Program-made: the position numbers and the translations under genes
Shown: one piece after another, positions 1-6,439 of the stretch
Numbering within the stretch: the stretch's first letter is position 1
Layout: each line of letters begins with the position of its first letter
NCBI GenBank assembly: GCA_007121755.1
Contig: SKJZ01000083.1
Span: 1 to 8,141, forward strand
DNA: 8,141 nt
Direction: 5' to 3'
Source: Halorhodospira sp.
Lineage (GTDB): Bacteria > Pseudomonadota > Gammaproteobacteria > Nitrococcales > Halorhodospiraceae
The notes under the pieces: model-generated
Seen by the model: only the letters and a program-made list of their open reading frames with translations
Database searches by the model: none
Told to the model about the DNA's origin: nothing

Positions 1-879
1 ATGCCGATGGAGGCACCGCATCCGGTGCTGGGCGGGGACTTCGATCTCCACCTGATCGGCAGTTGGGTCAACTTCATTATCTCGGCGGCCCTGATTGCGG
101 TTTTCGTGCGTTTTATGGCTGGGGTCCTGCGCCGTCAGGATATGCGCTTGGCCGATGTGCGTGAGGATACTCTGCGCAACGAGCAGATCGTGGCCCTGGG
201 CACGCAGGCAGCCGGTGCGGCGCATCAGTTGGGCACCCCATTGTCCACGTTGACCATGGTCATCGACGAGATCCGCAGCGCTCGTCGTGACGATTCGGAG
301 TTGCAGGAGGAACTGGATCTGGCCCGCTCCCAGGTCGATATCTGCAAAAGGACATTGGAGGAGTTGGTCGCCACCGGCGTCCGCTCCAAGGGGTCCGCAG
401 CTCGCCCCGTGTCGTTGCGTGGGTTCATGGAGCGCGTACTCGACACGTGGAAGCTCGTTCATCCCGAGATCAAGGCGGACATTGCCTACGCCGAGGGAAT
501 GGCGGAGGTTGTGGTGAGGGAAGATTCCACATTGATGCACGCGCTGCTCAATCTGTTGAATAATGCGGCCGATGCCTCGGTGGACAACCACCACCGTGGG
601 GTGGAGGTTCGGGTGGCTTGCGATGGTGAGGTGCTGTGGATGACCATCGACGATGAAGGCCCCGGCTTCGATCCCGAACGGTTGCCGCACGCGGGCCGGG
701 TAATCCAGTCGAGCAAGCCCGCCGGAATGGGCATCGGCTTGGTCCTCGCCAACGCGACGGTGGACCGGTTCGGCGGCAGTGTGAAGCTGTTGGAGGCCCC
801 CAACGGGGGCGTGCGTACCGAGATCGAACTCCCCCTGCACGATCTCGTTTATACCTCTGACGAAGAGGAAGAGCAGTGA
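1..879 (+). CDS. regB: RegB/PrrB-type redox sensor histidine kinase, 3' part (5' end outside window)
   Basis: Membrane-bound sensor kinase that autophosphorylates on His and passes the phosphate to a RegA-type regulator, controlling redox-responsive genes such as those for respiration and carbon or nitrogen assimilation. What is visible is the last membrane segment (about residues 20-40, HLIGSWVNFIISAALIAVF), the H-box GAAHQLGTPLSTL with phospho-acceptor H75, the N-box NLLNNAADAS (184-193), the G1 box DDEGPGF (217-223) and the G2 box GMGIGL (242-247). The H-box wording is typical of the RegB family. Cys114, 39 residues after H75 in QVDICKRTLEEL, lies about where RegB carries its redox-active cysteine (Cys265, 40 residues after H225 in Rhodobacter capsulatus). 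Full RegB proteins have about six membrane helices, so the ATG at base 1 is probably internal and the gene truncated by the window. The cognate regulator starts 12 bases downstream. Confidence 0.9.
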   Translation: MPMEAPHPVLGGDFDLHLIGSWVNFIISAALIAVFVRFMAGVLRRQDMRLADVREDTLRNEQIVALGTQAAGAAHQLGTPLSTLTMVIDEIRSARRDDSELQEELDLARSQVDICKRTLEELVATGVRSKGSAARPVSLRGFMERVLDTWKLVHPEIKADIAYAEGMAEVVVREDSTLMHALLNLLNNAADASVDNHHRGVEVRVACDGEVLWMTIDDEGPGFDPERLPHAGRVIQSSKPAGMGIGLVLANATVDRFGGSVKLLEAPNGGVRTEIELPLHDLVYTSDEEEEQ

Positions 880-891
880 GGAAGTCGATTC

Positions 892-1431
892 ATGAATAAC
901 ACCGCCCAGGGCATCCTGATTATCGATGACGATCCGACCTTCGGCTCGGTGTTGGGTCGATCGTTGGGCAGGTACGGTTACCGGATCAGTCGAGCGGAGA
1001 CCCCCGAGGCGGCGTTGCAGACCGCTCGCGTCGAAAACCCGGAGTATGTGGTCCTGGATCTGAAGTTGGGGGAGTACTCGGGCCTCGAGTTGGTGGAGCC
1101 GCTCAAGGAGATCCTGCCCCAAGCGCGCATCTTGATCCTGACCGGCTACGCCAGCATTCCGACCGCGGTAGAAGCCATCAAGCGGGGCGCTTACGACTAT
1201 CTGCCGAAGCCCACCGATGCCAACACGGTGCTCCAGACCTTGGAGGGGCAGGAGAAAGAGCCGGCCAGCGAGGTGCCGCAGGAGCCGATGTCGCTGAAGC
1301 GTCTGGAGTGGGAGCAGATCCAGCGGGTGTTGACGGAACACGACGGCAACATCTCGGCCGCGGCGCGCGCATTGGGCATTCATCGGCGCACCCTGCAGCG
1401 GAAACTGGGCAAGCGCCCCGTCCGCCGTTAG
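892..1431 (+). CDS. regA: RegA/PrrA/ActR-type response regulator
   Basis: Cytoplasmic response regulator, the phosphorylation partner of the upstream RegB-type kinase and a DNA-binding transcription regulator. The protein is 179 aa, the usual short RegA length. The receiver domain (about 7-117) has the acidic pocket D12-D13, phospho-acceptor D56 (VVLDLKL), T84 (ILTGYAS) and K106 (LPKP). A linker containing several Pro and Glu follows, then a C-terminal Fis-type helix-turn-helix (about 135-172, GNISAAARALGIHRRTLQRKL). The segments MSLKRLEWEQIQRVLTEHDG and RRTLQRKLGKRPV match the very conserved RegA C-terminus as I recall it. The ATG at 892 is supported by a GAGGAAG Shine-Dalgarno (878-884), 7 bases upstream and overlapping the kinase stop, so the two genes are probably translationally linked. 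No terminator is visible after the gene before the ABC operon. Confidence 0.95.
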   Translation: MNNTAQGILIIDDDPTFGSVLGRSLGRYGYRISRAETPEAALQTARVENPEYVVLDLKLGEYSGLELVEPLKEILPQARILILTGYASIPTAVEAIKRGAYDYLPKPTDANTVLQTLEGQEKEPASEVPQEPMSLKRLEWEQIQRVLTEHDGNISAAARALGIHRRTLQRKLGKRPVRR

Positions 1432-1462
1432 CGATGGCGCCGCGTCGGCCCGTGGTTCCGCC

Positions 1463-2149
1463 GTGGACGCCATGATCGACGTGCGCGGAGTGGTCAAAGG
1501 CTACCTGGAGGGCGGACGGCGCCGGGTCGTGCTCGACGGCGTCGACTTCACCGTTGCGGACGGGGAGCAGGTGGCGGTCATGGGGCCCAGCGGTTCCGGC
1601 AAATCGACGCTGCTCAATCTGCTGGGCGCCATGGAGCCTCCGGACGCCGGAACCGTCCGGGTGGCCGACGAAGATCTGACCTCTCTGAACGAGCGTGGCC
1701 GCACGCTCTTTCGCCGCCGGCGCATCGGGTTCGTCTTCCAGGAACTGAACCTCGTCCCCACGCTGACGGTCCTGGAGAATCTGTTGCTGCCGCTGGAACT
1801 CAACGGCGCCTTGGACACCGCCGGCCGGCGGCGCGCCGGTGCGCTGCTGGAGCGGGTCGGGCTGGGGGATCGCGGCGGTGGCTTTCCGGAGAACCTCTCC
1901 GGCGGTGAGCGCCAGCGGGTGGCGGTCGTTCGCGCCCTGGTCCACAGACCGGCGCTGCTCCTCGCCGATGAGCCGACCGGCAGCCTCGATGCCGCCGCGG
2001 CCTCCGACGTCCTCTCCCTTTTCGCCGCGCTGCGCGGCGAGCACGGATTGACGGCGGTGCTCGCTACCCATAGCAGCGCGGTCGCCGCGCGCGCCGATCG
2101 CATCGTGGAAGTGGGCGGCGGCCGCCTGCGGGAGGGCGCTGCGGCGTGA
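1463..2149 (+). CDS. ABC transporter ATP-binding protein, LolD/MacB family (AttE-like)
   Basis: Cytoplasmic ATPase that powers the permease encoded next to it. It shows a complete nucleotide-binding domain: Walker A GPSGSGKST (41-49), Q-loop Gln93 (FVFQELNLVPTLT), signature LSGGERQR (145-152), Walker B LLLADEPTGSLD (165-176) with catalytic Glu170, and H-loop His203. The phrase FQELNLVPTLTVLENLLLP and the 228-aa length are typical of the LolD/MacB/YbbA subgroup, whose partners are FtsX-type permeases working on lipoproteins, lipids or peptides at the periplasmic face. The start is uncertain: GTG at 1463 or ATG at 1472, three codons on, and neither has a good Shine-Dalgarno. The gene begins about 30-40 bases after regA and ends in a GTGA overlap with the permease, so it is co-translated with that gene. 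Substrate is not determinable. Confidence 0.93.
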   Translation: MDAMIDVRGVVKGYLEGGRRRVVLDGVDFTVADGEQVAVMGPSGSGKSTLLNLLGAMEPPDAGTVRVADEDLTSLNERGRTLFRRRRIGFVFQELNLVPTLTVLENLLLPLELNGALDTAGRRRAGALLERVGLGDRGGGFPENLSGGERQRVAVVRALVHRPALLLADEPTGSLDAAAASDVLSLFAALRGEHGLTAVLATHSSAVAARADRIVEVGGGRLREGAAA

Positions 2150-4686
2150 TCTTCGCCCGCGCCGGGCTGCGTTACCACCTGCGCCACCCCTGGCAGGGGG
2201 CGCTGGCGGTGGCCGGGGTCGCGCTGGGGGTGGCCGTGGTGGTGGCTGTACAACTGGCCAATGCGTCGGCGGAACGGGCGTTTACCCGCACTGCGGAGGC
2301 CCTTGCCGGTGCCGCCACCCATCAACTCACTGCCGGGACTGCCGGCATTCCCGAAGCGTTCTATAGCGAGCTGCGCCGCGCCGGTGTACGGCCGTCGGCG
2401 CCGGTTGTGGAGGGGTTCGTCCGCGGCCCCGGCGAGATGCCGTTACGGGTGTTGGGCATTGATCCGTGGGCCGAGGCCGGGGTTCGCGATTCGGTCCGCA
2501 ACGCGACGTCGGCGGTGGATGCGGGGGTTTGGCTGACCGGGCGGCGGTCATTCATTGTTCTGGAAGAGGATGCCCGTCGGCTGGGCGTTGCGGCCGGCGA
2601 TCAGTTGGACGTGGAAGTGGCCGGCCGCGCCCACCGCTTGGCCGTGGCGGCGGTGGTGCTGCCACCGGACCGGCTGACCGCAGAGGGGTTGCGGGATACG
2701 CTAATCATGGATATCGCTGCCGCCCAGGAGTTGCTGGGACGAGTGGGCCGGCTCGACCGCATTGATCTGGTCTTGCCGCCGGAGGGGCTGGAGGTGGCCT
2801 TACCGGACGGAGTCACTCTGCGCCCGGTCGAGGCCGGTATCCAGGCCTTGGATGAGATGACGGCCGCCTTCCGGCTCAACCTGACCGCCTTCAGTCTGCT
2901 TTCGCTGCTGGTGGGGGCGCTGTTGATCTACAACGCCGTCTCCTTTTCCGTGGTCCAGCGGCGGCCGATACTGGGCCGATTGCGGGCCGTCGGAGTGGGG
3001 CGGGGACGGCTCTTTACCACGATTCTGGCCGAGGGTCTGTTGCTGGGCGCGCTGGGCGCCGCGCTGGGGCTGCCGCTGGGGATCGCCCTCGCCGAACTGT
3101 TGCTGGAGTTGGTGACCCGGACCATTAGCGATCTCTACTTCGTGTTGGCGGTGCGGGACGTCGCGCTGGTGCCATCGGCCGTGGCCGCGGCATTGGCGTT
3201 GGGCGTCGGCGCCGCCGGCGTGGCCGCCGCCGTGCCGGCATGGGAAGCGGCTTCGGTCGCGCCACGGGCCGCGTTGCAGCGTTCCGCGCTTGAGGGGCGA
3301 GCCCGCCGGTGGGCCGGTGCCGCCGCCTGTGCCGGTGCCGCGTTGGCGATCACCGGGGCCGCGGCCTTGCTCTTTCACGCCGGCGGACTGGTGGCGGCGT
3401 TCTTCGGCATCTTTCTGATCCTCGCCGGTAGCGCGTTGGTCGTTCCATGGGCCGTCGCCCGGCTGGCCACCGCCGCCGCGGCCCCCGCCGGTTGGGTGGC
3501 GGGCTCTGCGGGGCGCATGGCCGCCCGGGGGGTTGCGGCCGGATTGTCGAGAAGCGGCGTTGCGGCCACGGCGCTGGTCGTCGCAGTGGCGGCCGTGGTC
3601 GGCGTGAGCGTGATGATCGACAGCTTCCGCGCGGGACTGTCGCTCTGGCTCGACGGCACGCTGGCTGCCGATGTCTATATCAGCACGCCTTCGGTTACGG
3701 GCGATGCCCCCCCGCTGTTGGACCCGGCGCTGGCCGGCCGCCTGCGCTCCCTGCCCGAGGTGGCCGCGGTGACCACCACGCGCTATCTGCGCGTGCCGTC
3801 ACCGGCCGGGGAGGTGCGGCTGCGCGCCCACGATCTCGATACGGCCGGCCGCGCGGGGTTCCGTTTCAAGGAGCGCGATGACCGGGTATGGGGGGCGTTC
3901 GAGGCGGGCAAGGCGGCGTTGATCACCGAGCCGTTCTCGTTTCGTCACGGCCTGGGGATCGGTGACGAGATCGCACTGATGACGCCCGGCGGCGAGCGCC
4001 GGTTGCCGGTGGCAGGGGTGGTCTACGATTACACCACCAGCCAGGGCGCGGTTTTGGTCGGGCGAAGCTTCTATGAACGCCACTGGCGCGAAGCCGCCGC
4101 CGACGGTACATCCCGGCCCAGTGAAGCGGTGAATGCGCTGTCGGTCTACGGCGCCAGCGGCGTGGAGACCGAGGCGCTGATCCGGCTTCTGCGGGACGCC
4201 GCCGGTACAGAGCGGATGTTGCGGTTCCGTTCCGATGCCGAAATCCGGTCGATCTCACTCGATGTGTTCGACCGGACCTTCGCCATCACCCAAGTGTTGC
4301 GGTTGCTGGCGGTGGTGGTGGCTGCGGTCGGTATCTTCGGCGCGCTGTTGGCCCTCTCGCTGGAGCGGGTTGGCGAGGTCGCGGTGCTGCGGGCGTTGGG
4401 CCTCGGAAGCGGGCAGGTGTGGCTGCTTGAACTCTCCCGGACGGGGTTGCTCGGCCTCTTCGCCGGGCTCCTGGCCGTGGGGCCGGGGCTCGCCTTGGCC
4501 TGGGCGTTGACCGCGGTAATCAATCAGCGGGCGTTCGGCTGGAGCCTGGCCCTCCAGGTGGACCCGTGGCTGGTGGCGCAAGCGGTGGTGCTGGCGGCGG
4601 CCGCGGCCTTGCTGGCCGGGCTCTACCCGGCGTGGCGGGCGGCCGGGCAGCCGGTCGGCGCGTGGCTGCGGGCGGCTTCCGAATAG
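2146..4686 (+). CDS. Double-length FtsX-type ABC permease (YbbP/AttFG-like)
   Basis: Inner-membrane permease of the ABC system. At 846 aa it holds two FtsX halves in one chain. Predicted membrane segments by hydrophobicity are near 17-38, 246-270, 290-322, 338-364, 389-411, 413-440, 470-493, 715-738, 764-791 and 808-830, about ten in all as in Escherichia coli YbbP. Two large extracytoplasmic regions lie at about 40-240 and 495-710. The FtsX signatures QRRPILGRLRAVGVGRGRLF (271-290) and LERVGEVAVLRALGLGSGQV (739-758) follow the first helix of each half. The GTG start at 2146 overlaps the ATPase stop (GTGA), which fixes the start by translational coupling. MacB-like members of the family transmit ATP-driven movement to periplasmic domains rather than forming a simple channel. 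The coding sequence is extremely G+C rich. In the attEFGH arrangement the permease is split into two genes; here it is a single protein. Confidence 0.9.
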   Translation: MIFARAGLRYHLRHPWQGALAVAGVALGVAVVVAVQLANASAERAFTRTAEALAGAATHQLTAGTAGIPEAFYSELRRAGVRPSAPVVEGFVRGPGEMPLRVLGIDPWAEAGVRDSVRNATSAVDAGVWLTGRRSFIVLEEDARRLGVAAGDQLDVEVAGRAHRLAVAAVVLPPDRLTAEGLRDTLIMDIAAAQELLGRVGRLDRIDLVLPPEGLEVALPDGVTLRPVEAGIQALDEMTAAFRLNLTAFSLLSLLVGALLIYNAVSFSVVQRRPILGRLRAVGVGRGRLFTTILAEGLLLGALGAALGLPLGIALAELLLELVTRTISDLYFVLAVRDVALVPSAVAAALALGVGAAGVAAAVPAWEAASVAPRAALQRSALEGRARRWAGAAACAGAALAITGAAALLFHAGGLVAAFFGIFLILAGSALVVPWAVARLATAAAAPAGWVAGSAGRMAARGVAAGLSRSGVAATALVVAVAAVVGVSVMIDSFRAGLSLWLDGTLAADVYISTPSVTGDAPPLLDPALAGRLRSLPEVAAVTTTRYLRVPSPAGEVRLRAHDLDTAGRAGFRFKERDDRVWGAFEAGKAALITEPFSFRHGLGIGDEIALMTPGGERRLPVAGVVYDYTTSQGAVLVGRSFYERHWREAAADGTSRPSEAVNALSVYGASGVETEALIRLLRDAAGTERMLRFRSDAEIRSISLDVFDRTFAITQVLRLLAVVVAAVGIFGALLALSLERVGEVAVLRALGLGSGQVWLLELSRTGLLGLFAGLLAVGPGLALAWALTAVINQRAFGWSLALQVDPWLVAQAVVLAAAAALLAGLYPAWRAAGQPVGAWLRAASE

Positions 4687-4689
4687 GAG
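4685..4689 (+). promoter_or_regulatory. Ribosome binding site of the AttH-like gene
   Basis: AGGAG overlaps the permease stop codon TAG and lies 6 bases before the GTG at 4696. It decides for this GTG start, which is also the one that supplies the full signal sequence. Confidence 0.7.
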
Positions 4690-4695
4690 CGGAGA

Positions 4696-5898
4696 GTGGA
4701 CGGAGACGCGGGGCGAGTTCGGGGCAGTTGCTGGAAGAGGCGTGGCTCGTCCACGGTCCAATGGATCGCCGCCGCCGCGCTGGCGGCCGGCTGTCAGGGC
4801 GAGCGGCCGCCCGACACCGTTGCCGGCGATCCGGGTGATCCGGGCGGTGCGGCGGTGGCGCTCCTCTCCGCCGATCCCGGGGTGGAGGGGTTCGCGCAGG
4901 CCCTCGGACCGCGGCCGTTCATCTTTCCCGCCGACCACGGCCCTCACCCCGACTACCGGCACGAGTGGTGGTACCTCACCGGCAATCTTAAGACCGAGGC
5001 CGGCCGCCACTTCGGCTTTCAAGTGACCTTCTTCCGCTTCGCCGCTGCGCCCGGCGAGCCGGTGGGGCGGGAGTCGCAGTGGGCCGCCCACCAACTGTGG
5101 ATGGGCCACTTCGCGATCACCGATACCGCTGCCGGAGCCTTCCACCACCACGAACGCCTCGCGCGCGGCGCGGCTGGCCTGGCGGGGGCATCGGCCGCGC
5201 CGTTCAGCGTCTGGGTCGAGGATTGGTCGCTGGAGGGCGTCGACGGCGGATTCGACCGCCAAGTGGTGGCGGCGCGGGCGGGCACGGAGGCGCTGCGCTT
5301 GGATCTGAGACAGATCAAGCCACTCGTCTTTCAAGGGGAGGGCGGCTACAGCCGGAAGGGTCCGCAGGCCGGAGACGCATCCTACTACTACACCGCGCCC
5401 CGCCTGGCCGCCACCGGCGTCGTCGAGACCGAAGAGGGGCGTCACGAGGTCTCCGGGACCGCTTGGCTCGATCGTGAGTGGGGGACCGGCACGTTGGCCG
5501 AGGGGCAGGTCGGGTGGGACTGGTTCTCCATCCAACTGGACGACGGCCGCGAACTGATGTACTACCACCTGCGCCGCGACGACGGCGGCATCGACCCGCG
5601 CAGCAAGGGAGGCTGGGTGGACGGCGCGGGCCGCCACCGGGTGGTGGCGGGCGACGACGTCGAGTTGGAGGTGACCGCGCGGTGGCGCAGCCCCGATGGA
5701 GCGGCCGAATACCCGGCACGCTGGCGCCTGCGCTATCCCGCCGAAGGGCTGGAGCTGGAACTGGTGCCGCGGATCGCCGACCAGGAGTTGCGCGGCGGGG
5801 CCTTCCGTTACTGGGAAGGGGCGATCAAGGTCACCGGAACGTCCCGCGGAGAGCCGGTTTCGGGAGTCGGCTACGCGGAACTTACGGGGTACGATTAA
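4696..5898 (+). CDS. AttH/CrtC-family (carotenoid 1,2-hydratase-like) putative lipoprotein
   Basis: A 400-aa protein of the calycin-fold family that includes AttH and the N-terminal part of carotenoid hydratase CrtC. Conserved blocks are HPDYRHEWWYLTG (84-96), GFQVTFFR (107-114), GHFAITD (137-143), SYYYT (229-233), GTAWLDREWG (254-263), GWDWFSIQL (273-281) and YWEGAIKVTG (372-381). The family is structurally known from a Nitrosomonas europaea member and has been proposed to act in lipid metabolism; carotenoid hydration should not be assumed, as no crt genes are nearby. The N-terminus has basic residues (KRR), a short hydrophobic run and LAAGC33, a slightly imperfect lipobox, suggesting a lipid-anchored periplasmic protein. 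The GTG start at 4696 has AGGAG (4685-4689) 6 bases upstream, overlapping the permease stop. It is the third gene of the ABC operon, resembling attEFGH, and probably handles the transporter's hydrophobic substrate. Confidence 0.85.
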   Translation: MDGDAGRVRGSCWKRRGSSTVQWIAAAALAAGCQGERPPDTVAGDPGDPGGAAVALLSADPGVEGFAQALGPRPFIFPADHGPHPDYRHEWWYLTGNLKTEAGRHFGFQVTFFRFAAAPGEPVGRESQWAAHQLWMGHFAITDTAAGAFHHHERLARGAAGLAGASAAPFSVWVEDWSLEGVDGGFDRQVVAARAGTEALRLDLRQIKPLVFQGEGGYSRKGPQAGDASYYYTAPRLAATGVVETEEGRHEVSGTAWLDREWGTGTLAEGQVGWDWFSIQLDDGRELMYYHLRRDDGGIDPRSKGGWVDGAGRHRVVAGDDVELEVTARWRSPDGAAEYPARWRLRYPAEGLELELVPRIADQELRGGAFRYWEGAIKVTGTSRGEPVSGVGYAELTGYD

Positions 5899-5901
5899 AG
5901 C

Positions 5902-6003
5902 TATTGTCAGGCAGCACCCATACGGGGACGCGGTGAATCCATCCCTGGAGGCTTCACCGCCGTATCCCTGTGGCCGAGACCCCATGGGTGCTACCTGACA
6001 ATA
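5902..6003. repeat. 102-bp palindromic MITE/REP-like element between convergent genes
   Basis: Outer arms TATTGTCAGGCAGCACCCA (5902-5920) and its near-perfect inverse (5985-6003, one mismatch in 19) bracket a nested hairpin. The inner stem is GCGGTGAA (5930-5937) pairing with TTCACCGC (5953-5960), with TCC/GGA able to close the loop further. Both ends finish in TA, as expected for elements duplicating a TA target in the IS630/Tc1-mariner style. It starts 4 bases after the AttH-like stop and ends 9 bases before the stop of the minus-strand small gene, so it fills the intergenic gap. There is no transposase. In RNA it would fold into a long hairpin on either strand and could end or protect both convergent transcripts, though neither side has a convincing U-tract. 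The inverted repeats are certain; membership of a dispersed mobile family is inference. Confidence 0.8.
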
Positions 6004-6012
6004 CCTTCCGAC

Positions 6013-6369
6013 TCACTCCGCCTCCAGCGGCCGCCACCACCAGTGGCGCATCGGGATGCGCGGGTGGTTGCCATCGTCGTCCGCCACCCAGCCGTCCAGC
6101 TCGTTGTCCATGTCCTTGCGGGTATGCTCGAAGCGGAAGTGATGGTTGAAAGCCTGGGCATGCTCACGCCAGAAGGTGTCGATGCGCTCCAGGCGCGCGG
6201 CCTCGTCCTCGGTCAGGCGCTCGTCCTCGCGCAGGAACTCCAGGGCGGAGCGGGCATGCAAGCATTCGTCGGTGTCATAGGAGTACGCCTCCCAGTCCTC
6301 GGTGATGAGGTCGTAGGTGTTGAGCTGCTCCCAGGCGAAGTCCTTGTCTATATTCCAAGCCATGGCCAA
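6013..6369 (-). CDS. Unrecognised acidic, tryptophan-rich small protein
   Basis: I do not recognise a family. The reading frame encodes 118 aa from TTG at 6369, or 116 aa from ATG at 6363, which I prefer by codon. A GAGGG sits about 11 bases before the TTG and 17 before the ATG, so the start is not settled. The protein is soluble-looking, with no signal peptide or membrane segment, and strongly acidic. Eight of 118 residues are Trp, including a WWW run near the C-terminus (RHWWWRPLEAE). The middle (about 38-75, LEFLREDERLTEDEAARLER) looks helical and amphipathic. One cysteine (C36) and a His-rich stretch (FNHHFRFEH) are visible. It lies downstream of trxB on the same strand, about 70 bases away, with a possible weak terminator between, so it may be its own unit or the tail of the thioredoxin operon. 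Confidence 0.7.
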   Translation of the reverse strand: MAMAWNIDKDFAWEQLNTYDLITEDWEAYSYDTDECLHARSALEFLREDERLTEDEAARLERIDTFWREHAQAFNHHFRFEHTRKDMDNELDGWVADDDGNHPRIPMRHWWWRPLEAE

Positions 6370-6390
6370 GGAGCTTCAGGCCCTCGGTAA

Positions 6391-6424
6391 AACTGCTGCA
6401 CTTGATTCTTAAATCCAAGCAGTT
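6391..6424 (-). terminator. Possible weak intrinsic terminator after trxB
   Basis: AACTGCT (6418-6424 read on the minus strand) pairs with AGCAGTT (6391-6397), a perfect 7-bp stem. Part of the loop can pair further (CTTGGATT with AATCAAG, one bulge). On the minus strand the stem runs into TTTT followed by ACC. It lies 16 bases past the trxB stop and 22 bases before the TTG of the small gene. The stem is only moderately G+C rich and the T-run is short, so read-through is likely. Confidence 0.4.
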
Positions 6425-6439
6425 CGCACATAATCCACC

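Noticed and set aside
1178..2071. 297-aa minus-strand open frame over regA and the ABC ATPase
   Set aside because: Opposite two well-defined genes, with composition typical of a shadow frame and no motifs.
4696..5898. AttH-like gene as a true carotenoid 1,2-hydratase (crtC)
   Set aside because: No carotenoid genes are nearby and the gene sits in an ABC operon. The conserved blocks are shared by the whole family, so a specific crtC call is not supported.
4255..5985. 576-aa minus-strand open frame opposite the permease end and the AttH-like gene
   Set aside because: It is antisense to two clearly recognisable genes, has low-complexity Arg/Gly/Pro-rich composition and matches no family. Long antisense frames are expected in very G+C-rich DNA.
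5902..6003. Palindromic element as a simple rho-independent terminator
   Set aside because: The hairpin is much longer than usual, has nested stems and TA ends, and neither strand carries a convincing T-run after it. A repeat element with a secondary terminator-like role fits better.
6043..6390. 115-aa plus-strand open frame opposite the Trp-rich small gene
   Set aside because: Only one strand is likely coding. The minus-strand frame has a more natural protein composition and fits exactly between the repeat and the trxB terminator, though without homology this is not fully certain.
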